Shown: one piece after another, positions 4,835-10,106 of the stretch | Layout of the letters: the number at the start of each line of letters is the position of its first letter | Numbering within the stretch: the stretch's first letter is position 1 | Assembly (NCBI GenBank): GCA_019137115.1 | Contig: JAGVSV010000253.1 | Coordinates: 1-10,106 of the forward strand | Source: Bacillota bacterium | GTDB lineage: Bacteria; Bacillota; Clostridia; Christensenellales; Aristaeellaceae | Reading direction: 5' to 3' | DNA length: 10,106 nucleotides | Translations under genes and position numbers: made by a program | Notes under the pieces: model-generated | Told to the model about the DNA's origin: nothing | Databases searched by the model: none | What the model saw: the letters and a program-made list of their open reading frames with translations, nothing else

Positions 4835-6478
4835 TCAGAACATGAGCTCGTCCTTGTTCGGATACGCTTCGTACTGTTCCTTCACGTAGTCGAACACGCC
4901 CTGCTGTCCAGCATCCATATAGCGCTGGCGGGTATCCTCGATGATCTTGATCGCGTCTTCATCGGTGGCGGCGAAGAACGCACGACGGCGCTCCGCTTCC
5001 GCGTCGATGGTGGAACTCAGATCACGGAACTCCTCCATGCCGGGATAGCCGCGCTCCAGGAAGCCCACGGATACCTTGTCAAACTGCACGATCGGAACAT
5101 CCGCGCGCAGCGCATCCAGCATCTTGTCCCACTGGGTCTTCTGGTCATCCGGAACCGGGTACTTGCTGTCGTAGTCATAGGCGCCGATGAACCCTTCGTA
5201 CACGCCGATACCCAGGTTCTTGCGCAGCGAGCTGTCCTCGGCCCACGCTTCGCGCAGCTCGGGTTTGACTGTCGGGATGCCGTCGATCATGTCATAGTGC
5301 TCACCCTCGATGCCATAGCGGGCCAGCAGGCGGCCTTCGTCGCTGTTGATGAAGTCGAGGAAGCGCAGCACTTCTTCCTTGTGCGGGCTGGATTCGGCGA
5401 TGAAGTTCACCGGGCTGCCGGTACGGCCAACTTTTTCCACTGCGGTGACGATGTTGCCATCAGTCATCTTCAGCGGGCCCACGCGGACATATTCCATCTC
5501 GGGGTTGGTCTTGTACAGGGTGTCACGCATGGTGTCCACCAGATACGGAGCGTGGAAGGAGAACAGCGCGCACTTGCCAATCGCCATCTTTTCCTTGCCC
5601 ATGGTATCGGTGTTGGAGAACGCTTCCACGTCCATCAGGCCTTCGGAGACCAGCTTGCGCATGAACAGCACCTGATCGATGGTCTGCTGCATGAAGAAGG
5701 TGCTCACAATGCTGCCGTCTTCCTGCATGCGGTAGCCCGACAGATGGTAGCCGTCGTTGAAGCCATCCAGGAAGCCCCAATAGTTCCAGCCGTTGTGGGA
5801 GGTGCCCATTGGGATCACGTCCTTGCCGGCCGCGTCCTTGAAGCCACCGTTCTTGATCTGAACGGCCAGGTCATACAGCTTCTCGGTGCTGTCAATGGTT
5901 TTGGGGTCGACGTTCAGCGCGTCCAGGATGTCCTTGCGGCCGAAGACGCCATACGCCCAGTTGGTGATGTCCGCCGGGTCATTGGACGGGGTCTGCTGCG
6001 GAATGACGTAGATCTTGCCTTCATACTCGGGGTTGAACACGTCAAATTCCTTGTAGTCCTTGGCAATACCCACTTCAAACAGGCGCTTGATGTTGGGGTA
6101 CTGGTCCAGCACCGGGGCGATGTCGTAGATCATGCCTTCAACGGCAGCCTTGCGGATGACGAAACCTTCGCCGCCCGTGGAGCTCCAGTACGGGGCGTTG
6201 ACGAAATCAGGCATCACGCCGGACGCGAACATAGTGTTCAACCGTTCGGTCTCACTGGTTACGATGGATTCCATGTTGACGATCACGCCGGTCTTCTTGG
6301 CAATTTCCTTGGCGATCACGTTGCCCATAACGTCCTGCGGGAATCCGCCGCCGCCGCCATTCCAGCAGCTCAGGAAGGTGACCTCGGTGAACTCCGTGTA
6401 CTCCTTCTGCTCGGCGACCACGCCAGCAGAGAAGCCCAGGAGCATCACCAGCACGAGAAACAGGGAGAGTTTGCGCAT
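4835..6478 (-). CDS. Extracellular solute-binding protein of a CUT1 sugar ABC transporter (LplA-like)
   Basis: A 547-residue protein, the usual size of the large LplA/family-1-type oligosaccharide-binding proteins. It should capture a sugar or glycoside outside the membrane and deliver it to the two permeases encoded just upstream. Residues 1-22 form a signal peptide (MRKLSLFLVLVMLLG, then FSAGVVA) with probable cleavage before E23. No lipobox cysteine is present, although monoderm binding proteins are usually lipoproteins. Typical family segments are 'SGVMPDFV' after the first lobe, 'GKIYVIPQQTP', 'WAYGVFGRKDILDAL', 'FLDFINSDEGRLLARYGIEGEHY' and a C-terminal 'YVKEQYEAY'. The start is supported by AAAGGAGG directly upstream (complement of about 6486-6493). 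It is the last gene of the operon, 44 bases after the second permease. A hairpin in that gap may raise its share of the transcript. The ligand cannot be read from sequence. Confidence 0.92.
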   Translation of the reverse strand: MRKLSLFLVLVMLLGFSAGVVAEQKEYTEFTEVTFLSCWNGGGGGFPQDVMGNVIAKEIAKKTGVIVNMESIVTSETERLNTMFASGVMPDFVNAPYWSSTGGEGFVIRKAAVEGMIYDIAPVLDQYPNIKRLFEVGIAKDYKEFDVFNPEYEGKIYVIPQQTPSNDPADITNWAYGVFGRKDILDALNVDPKTIDSTEKLYDLAVQIKNGGFKDAAGKDVIPMGTSHNGWNYWGFLDGFNDGYHLSGYRMQEDGSIVSTFFMQQTIDQVLFMRKLVSEGLMDVEAFSNTDTMGKEKMAIGKCALFSFHAPYLVDTMRDTLYKTNPEMEYVRVGPLKMTDGNIVTAVEKVGRTGSPVNFIAESSPHKEEVLRFLDFINSDEGRLLARYGIEGEHYDMIDGIPTVKPELREAWAEDSSLRKNLGIGVYEGFIGAYDYDSKYPVPDDQKTQWDKMLDALRADVPIVQFDKVSVGFLERGYPGMEEFRDLSSTIDAEAERRRAFFAATDEDAIKIIEDTRQRYMDAGQQGVFDYVKEQYEAYPNKDELMF

Positions 6479-6497
6479 ATCTATACCTCCTTTATTA

Positions 6498-6519
6498 TTA
6501 GGGCGCTATGCACCCCTAA
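6498..6519 (-). repeat. Intercistronic hairpin before the binding-protein gene
   Basis: TTAGGG (6498-6503) and CCCTAA (6514-6519) form a 6-bp stem with a 10-nt loop. It sits between the second permease stop (6523) and the binding-protein ribosome binding site. Such hairpins often protect or start a processed downstream mRNA, giving more binding protein than permease; that is inference here. Confidence 0.5.
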
Positions 6520-6522
6520 GGA

Positions 6523-7443
6523 CTAACCCTTGATCGATCCGATCATGACGCCCTTGACGAAATACCGTTGCAGGAACGGGTACACCATCAAAATCGGCGT
6601 CACGATGATGATCACAAACGTAAGCCGCAGCGATTCCGGCGTGGTGCCGGTTGCCTTGGCCATCATCAGCTGCTCGTTCATCTGCATCTGCCCGGTCGTA
6701 GTGCTCATCGAGCTTTCAAACGATGCCTCCGAGATCAGCTGGTACAGCAGCGTGGAGGCGGGCACCAGGTCCTTCTTGAACTGGATGTAGAAGGCGCCCG
6801 CGAACCAGTCGTTCCAGTTGCCCACGCCCACGAACAGCGCAATGGTCGCAAACACCGGCAGGCTTAGCGGGATGATGAGCCGGGTGAAGATGGTCATTTC
6901 CTTGGCGCCGTCGATGCGCGCGGACTCGGTCAGCGCGGCCGGGATGCCCTCAAACGAGGTGCGCATGATGACCGTGTTGTAGAAGCTGAACAGACCCGGC
7001 AGCACAAACACCCAGAAGTTGTTGATCAACCCCATCTGCCGGTACAGCACGTAGGTGGGGATCAGGCCGCCGGAGAACAGCGTGGTGAAGAAGAAGTAGA
7101 ACACGATCCCCGTGCGGCCGGGCAGCTTCTTTTCAGTCAGGCCATAGGCCATCATGGCGGTTAATCCCACGGACAGCACCGTGGTGACCAGCGTGCGCAG
7201 CACGGTCACGCGGAAGCTGGTCATGATCTGGGGATGCGCGAAGGCCATCTCATAGTTTTCCAGGGTAAACTTGCGCGGCCAGAAGTAGATGCCGCCGCGC
7301 AGCGCGTCATAGCCGTCGTTGAACGACAGCACCAGCGAATAGATGAACGGAAAGACCGTGGTAAAGCAGAACAGCCCCAGCACGGTATACAGGATAGCGT
7401 AGTACAGCCGGTCGCCCTTGTGCTTGATATTAACAGTGCTCAT
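6523..7443 (-). CDS. CUT1 sugar ABC transporter permease, LplC/YtcP-type
   Basis: A 306-residue inner-membrane protein of the MalG-like binding-protein-dependent permease family, with about six transmembrane segments: about 15-40, 78-101, 112-133, 142-160, 186-208 and 275-292. The EAA loop that docks the ATPase is seen as ESARIDGAKEMTIF (173-186) ending in IPLSLP (191-196). The segment of about 30 polar residues before the last membrane span (SSMSTTTGQMQMNEQL..., 244-272) is typical of the LplC/YtcP subgroup for complex oligosaccharides. A purine-rich GGTAGGGGG lies just before the ATG at 7443. It starts 10 bases after the first permease stop, so the two are translated from one message. Its partners are the permease at 7454-8407 and the binding protein at 4835-6478. 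Confidence 0.95.
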   Translation of the reverse strand: MSTVNIKHKGDRLYYAILYTVLGLFCFTTVFPFIYSLVLSFNDGYDALRGGIYFWPRKFTLENYEMAFAHPQIMTSFRVTVLRTLVTTVLSVGLTAMMAYGLTEKKLPGRTGIVFYFFFTTLFSGGLIPTYVLYRQMGLINNFWVFVLPGLFSFYNTVIMRTSFEGIPAALTESARIDGAKEMTIFTRLIIPLSLPVFATIALFVGVGNWNDWFAGAFYIQFKKDLVPASTLLYQLISEASFESSMSTTTGQMQMNEQLMMAKATGTTPESLRLTFVIIIVTPILMVYPFLQRYFVKGVMIGSIKG

Positions 7444-7453
7444 CGTCTACCCC

Positions 7454-8407
7454 CTACCACAGCGATACTTCGGATGTGCGGCGGCTGATGCCGTTGACGG
7501 TGACAATCAGAACCATCGAGATCACCGAACGGAAGATACCAACGGCCGTGGAGTAGGAATAGTGCCCCTGTTGCAGGCCGCGCTTCAGCACATAGGTGTC
7601 CAGCACCTCGCTTAAGTGCAGCGTGGACGGCTTCTGCAGCAGGTAGATCTGGTCAAACCCCGCGTTCAGGATGCCCGACAGCGACAGGATCATCAGGATG
7701 CCGATGGTGGGGTAGATGCCGGGCAGGGTGATGTGGCCCATCTTTTGCCAGCGGTTGGCGCCGTCCAACTCGGCGGCCTCGTACTGTTCCGGGTCAATGG
7801 CCGTCAGCGCCGCCAGGTAGATGATCGAGCCCCAGCCCACGTTTTTCCAAATATCGCTCAGCACGATGATTGGATAAAACCACCCCGGCTCACCTAAGTA
7901 GAACACTGAAGAGGCATTGGGGTTGATGGCTTGGCGCAGCTCATTGATCGCGCCGTTGTTGGGCGACAGCAGCTTGGTCAGCAGCGCCACCACCACCACC
8001 CAGGAAACGAAGTGCGGCAGATACGACAGCGTCTGAACGAGCTTTTTATACCGAACGTTGCGCACCTCGTTGAGGAACAGCGCCAGGATGATGGGCGCGG
8101 GGAAACCGCAGAACAGCTTGAGCAGGCTGATGACCAGCGTGTTTTTGACGATGGTCCAGAAATAGGGGTCGCCCAGGAAGTTCCTGAAGTACCGAAGGCC
8201 CACCCAATCGCTGCCCAGAATGCCCAGGTTGAACTTGAAGTTCTTGAACGCGATCAGCACGCCGTACATCGGGTAGTAGCAGAAGATCGCATACCAGATG
8301 ATCGCGGGCAGCAGAAAAAAATAGAATGCCCTGTACTTCCACATACGGGCGCCCAGCGACATCTTGGTGTCGTAGTCCCTGCCTTTCAGGGTGAGCGCTT
8401 TGGTCAT
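7454..8407 (-). CDS. lplB: CUT1 sugar ABC transporter permease, LplB-type
   Basis: A 317-residue MalF-like permease and first gene of the operon. After a basic cytoplasmic tail come about six membrane spans, starting WKYRAFYFFLLPAIIWYAIF (23-42). The LplB-typical 'YYPMYGVLIAFKNF' follows at 44-57 and 'QTLSYLPHFVSWVVV' at 125-139. The EAA loop is EQYEAAELDGANRW (207-220) leading to ITLPG (226-230). The C-terminus 'YSYSTAVGIFRSVISMVLI' is also characteristic. The start at 8407 is chosen because AAAGGAGA lies directly upstream. The frame is open to 8608, but that extension crosses the operon promoter and reads as non-protein. No ATPase gene follows or precedes in this window, as is common for this class, which shares an MsmX/UgpC-type ATPase encoded elsewhere. 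The gene name is by family resemblance. Confidence 0.95.
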   Translation of the reverse strand: MTKALTLKGRDYDTKMSLGARMWKYRAFYFFLLPAIIWYAIFCYYPMYGVLIAFKNFKFNLGILGSDWVGLRYFRNFLGDPYFWTIVKNTLVISLLKLFCGFPAPIILALFLNEVRNVRYKKLVQTLSYLPHFVSWVVVVALLTKLLSPNNGAINELRQAINPNASSVFYLGEPGWFYPIIVLSDIWKNVGWGSIIYLAALTAIDPEQYEAAELDGANRWQKMGHITLPGIYPTIGILMILSLSGILNAGFDQIYLLQKPSTLHLSEVLDTYVLKRGLQQGHYSYSTAVGIFRSVISMVLIVTVNGISRRTSEVSLW

Positions 8408-8512
8408 GCGGTCTCCTTTCGTTTTGCACCGGCGAACCCCGGACATGGCGCGCGTTTGCTCGCGATGAAGTGCCCATCCGTACCCGCCAGTGGTTTTTAA
8501 CTTATCGCGCCG

Positions 8513-8541
8513 AGCATAGCATAGTCTCAGGGGAGTGTCAA
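8513..8541 (-). promoter_or_regulatory. Sigma-70/SigA-type promoter of the sugar ABC operon
   Basis: On the minus strand a perfect -35 TTGACA (8541-8536), a 17-base spacer and the -10 TATGCT (8518-8513) predict transcription from about 8506, about 100 bases before the first permease start. This is the strongest promoter-like sequence in the window. Confidence 0.7.
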
Positions 8542-8589
8542 GCAGGTGGAGAAGGAGTCCGAGCCGCTTTCCGGAGTACGGAAAACACC

Positions 8590-8627
8590 AAAAAGACCGC
8601 GCGGACAAGGCGGGCGCGGACTTTTTT
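8590..8627 (-). terminator. Bidirectional terminator downstream of the ADP-ribosylglycohydrolase gene
   Basis: CCGCGC (8597-8602) and GCGCGG (8614-8619) pair with an 11-base loop. In the minus direction TC and five T follow (8594-8590); in the plus direction AC and six T follow (8622-8627). It lies about 115 bases past the glycohydrolase stop and just upstream of the sugar operon promoter, so it insulates the two units. Confidence 0.7.
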
Positions 8628-8642
8628 CAAACAACATGTTTG
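8628..8642. promoter_or_regulatory. Operator-like dyad upstream of the sugar operon
   Basis: CAAACA (8628-8633) and TGTTTG (8637-8642) are perfect inverted repeats around ACA. It lies 86 bases upstream of the -35 element of the sugar operon. That is a possible activator site, though short dyads of this size also occur by chance. Confidence 0.25.
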
Positions 8643-8672
8643 TGCTCGGGAGATGCTATGAAGGGGTTGTCG

Positions 8673-8727
8673 GGTGGGCAGGTTGGCGCGGAAAAACGCG
8701 CCGCACGCCAGGTGCTTGCTGCCCGCC
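8673..8727 (-). repeat. Branched inverted-repeat structure after the ADP-ribosylglycohydrolase stop
   Basis: An outer pair GGTGGGCAG (8673-8681) and CTGCCCGCC (8719-8727), with one non-Watson-Crick position, encloses a perfect hairpin GGCGCG (8685-8690) and CGCGCC (8697-8702) with loop GAAAAA. It begins five bases past the gene's stop and has no T-run, so it may be a 3'-end stabiliser upstream of the true terminator. Confidence 0.4.
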
Positions 8728-8732
8728 TGTCA

Positions 8733-10106
8733 TTACCGCGCCTTCTGCAAATCCAGGTATGTCTGGTAGCTGCGTTGCGCGCACTGGCTGATGGCAATCG
8801 GATGGTACCCGATCACGCCGGAGTAGATCGTGTCGTTCAGCGGCTTGGTCCAATGTGCAGGCAGGTGCTTTGCGCCCAGCGCCGCGCCCATGATGGAGCC
8901 CACGGTCGCGCCGTTGCAGTCGGTGTCCCAGCCCAGCACGCTTGTCGCGATGGCGCGGGTAAAGTCCCCGCGCGCCACCAGCAGCGACGCTACGCACAGC
9001 GCGGTGTTGTTGATCGCGTGCACCGGGCCAAAGTGCGCATATTTGTCCCACAGCGCGCGGGCCAGCTCATAGCCGTCGGTGGCCTCGCGCGCCAACTCGA
9101 CGGTTTGGTTCACGACCTTCGCCAGACGGGACTGCGCTGGGATGACGCCCAGACCGGCGGCCACGATCTTGTCAGGATCGGGGGTAACAAAGGCCGCCGC
9201 AATCGCCGCCGCGATGAACATCGCGCCATAGATGCCGTTGCGCTCGTGCGAGAAACTGGCGTCCCGCCAGGCCAGCTCGGCCGCCAATCTGGGGTTGCCC
9301 GCCGCGGCATAGGCATACGCGTCCACGCGGATCTGCGCGCCGATCAACTCCCGCATGGGGTTCAGGTACGTGCGCACCCACTGCTCCTTTTTGTCCCAGT
9401 CCGCCGGTTGGCTTGCCTCATGGTGGTAGGTGACGCGCGCGAAGTTCAGGTACGCCTGTGTCTCGGCCGTGCACACCCAGCGATAGGGCAGCTTGGCGTG
9501 CCACAGCTTGCCCACGTCGTAGCTAGTCCAGTTATGTCCTTTCTCCTCCATCAAGTGCAGGCCCAGGATCGTATAGCGGATGTCGTCATCGGTTTCCATA
9601 TATTGAATGTGCTCGCGCGTGCTGGCGATGCACGCCTGCGAAATGAACAGGTTGTGCGTACGCTCCGCGCGGGAATGCTCCGGCGTGTAGTTATCGATCG
9701 GCCATGCGTCGGCGCCCTCAAACCACAGCCGGACGTTCTCGGTGCCGCTGCGTCCGTCCATACCGCCCATGTAGGGGCCGGCCTCGATCGGCTTGCCCAG
9801 CGCGCACCCGGCGCTGCGGCCCAGGTATGCGCCCAGGAACTTGTCCTGAAGCGCCGCCGCGTCGGGCAGCGGCCCCAAGTCCGGCACGCTCGGCGCAAGG
9901 GCAAAGATGCTGGCAAGGTCGTTTGGTTCGTTCTCCTCCAACGCCGGGTCGGGCGGCAAACGCATGAGCTCCTCATACACCGCCATCTGCGCCTGCTCAT
10001 CATCGCCCGCCGCGGCCAGCTTGTCGTAAAACGGCTCCGCGTTTGCGTGTTGTTGGTTCTTTAAGCCGATTTCACTTCGGATCAGGTCATGCAAATTCGC
10101 CCAGCC
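8733..10106 (-). CDS. ADP-ribosylglycohydrolase (DraG/ARH-like) family protein, 5' end outside the window
   Basis: An open frame of 457 visible residues. Members of this family use two Mg2+ or Mn2+ ions to remove ADP-ribose from proteins or small molecules; many bacterial members have no proven substrate. Family marks (numbered from the TTG at 10094) are DKFLGAYLGRSAGCALGKP (84-102), with the FxGaxlGxxxGxxLG pattern; the first metal motif METDDD (166-171); HERNGIYGAMF (283-293); and the second metal motif WDTDCNGATVGS (389-400) followed by IMGAALG. All acidic ligands expected of an active enzyme seem present. About 80 residues precede the domain. The frame continues upstream of the TTG (GWAN) to the window edge and no ribosome binding site is seen there, so the true start is probably outside. 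Genes of this family are often found beside sugar transport operons in Clostridia, where a role in nucleoside or glycoside handling is possible but unproven. A terminator and a new promoter separate it from the operon. Confidence 0.9.
   Translation of the reverse strand, partial: GWANLHDLIRSEIGLKNQQHANAEPFYDKLAAAGDDEQAQMAVYEELMRLPPDPALEENEPNDLASIFALAPSVPDLGPLPDAAALQDKFLGAYLGRSAGCALGKPIEAGPYMGGMDGRSGTENVRLWFEGADAWPIDNYTPEHSRAERTHNLFISQACIASTREHIQYMETDDDIRYTILGLHLMEEKGHNWTSYDVGKLWHAKLPYRWVCTAETQAYLNFARVTYHHEASQPADWDKKEQWVRTYLNPMRELIGAQIRVDAYAYAAAGNPRLAAELAWRDASFSHERNGIYGAMFIAAAIAAAFVTPDPDKIVAAGLGVIPAQSRLAKVVNQTVELAREATDGYELARALWDKYAHFGPVHAINNTALCVASLLVARGDFTRAIATSVLGWDTDCNGATVGSIMGAALGAKHLPAHWTKPLNDTIYSGVIGYHPIAISQCAQRSYQTYLDLQKAR

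Larger units (their letters stand above)
8408..8732. other. Regulatory gap between the sugar operon and the ADP-ribosylglycohydrolase gene
   Basis: No gene is seen in these 325 bases. In minus-strand order the gap contains a branched inverted-repeat structure (8673-8727), an odd-length dyad CAAACA-ACA-TGTTTG (8628-8642), a bidirectional terminator (8590-8627), the operon promoter (8541-8513) and a leader of about 100 bases with no recognised riboswitch. Confidence 0.6.

Noticed and set aside
4799..6526. Long open frame (575 codons) on the + strand opposite the binding-protein gene
   Set aside because: It is the antisense shadow of a clear signal-peptide-bearing binding protein with a strong ribosome binding site; long antisense frames are common in GC-rich genes.
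8408..8608. N-terminal extension of the first sugar permease
   Set aside because: It spans the -35/-10 promoter and ribosome binding site, and its residues do not look like LplB.
8535..10064. Long open frame (509 codons) on the + strand opposite the ADP-ribosylglycohydrolase gene
   Set aside because: It is rich in R, V, Q and H with no family motif and crosses the terminator and promoter; the minus strand carries intact metal-binding motifs.
1..10106. CRISPR array, tRNA/rRNA genes, insertion sequences, phage or toxin-antitoxin genes
   Set aside because: I looked on both strands and found no regularly spaced repeats, cloverleaf genes, transposase or integrase motifs, or toxin-antitoxin pairs.

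Overview
This is a GC-rich (about 60% or more by eye) bacterial chromosome segment. The protein families, strong AGGAGG-type ribosome binding sites and U-tract hairpin terminators point to Bacillota (Clostridia-like, probably an anaerobic carbohydrate fermenter). No phage, insertion sequence, CRISPR or rRNA/tRNA gene was found. Both edges cut through genes.

Left part, + strand. A 5'-truncated YdeI/OmpD-associated-type protein (2-364) ends at a clear terminator (390-424). A gap with one good promoter (538-566) leads to a small secreted-protein gene (678-910). Its signal peptide and its C-terminal part lie in different frames, so it looks frameshifted. Only 21 bases later starts a cytoplasmic GH36-type alpha-galactosidase-like enzyme (932-2947), then a small conserved-looking helical protein (3041-3340) ending at a strong terminator.

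Middle. A MarR-family regulator (3415-3867, minus) faces a small HEAT-repeat protein (4100-4432, plus). Their shared intergenic region holds a TTGACA promoter, three TTGTC/GACAA half-sites next to it, and a leader with two hairpins. A gene-free stretch (4433-4834) is packed with inverted repeats, including a 14-bp-stem hairpin and a 32-bp perfect spacerless palindrome.

Right part, minus strand. A three-gene CUT1 (LplB/LplC/LplA-type) sugar uptake operon runs permease (8407-7454), permease (7443-6523), solute-binding protein (6478-4835), from a good TTGACA-17-TATGCT promoter at 8541-8513. No ATPase is encoded, so a shared MsmX/UgpC-like ATPase is expected from elsewhere. The binding protein has a signal peptide but no lipobox cysteine, which is unusual for a monoderm. 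Upstream, separated by a bidirectional terminator, is an ADP-ribosylglycohydrolase-family protein (8733 to the window end).

Working model (inference): the ABC system imports an oligosaccharide or glycoside that the intracellular GH36 enzyme could cleave. The two units lie on opposite strands with separate promoters, so the functional link rests on proximity only. I see no convincing new defence or mobile system. The best targets for a second look are the GH36 variant active site, the hairpin array with the 32-bp palindrome, the MarR/HEAT intergenic region, the lipobox-less binding protein and the frameshifted secreted peptide.
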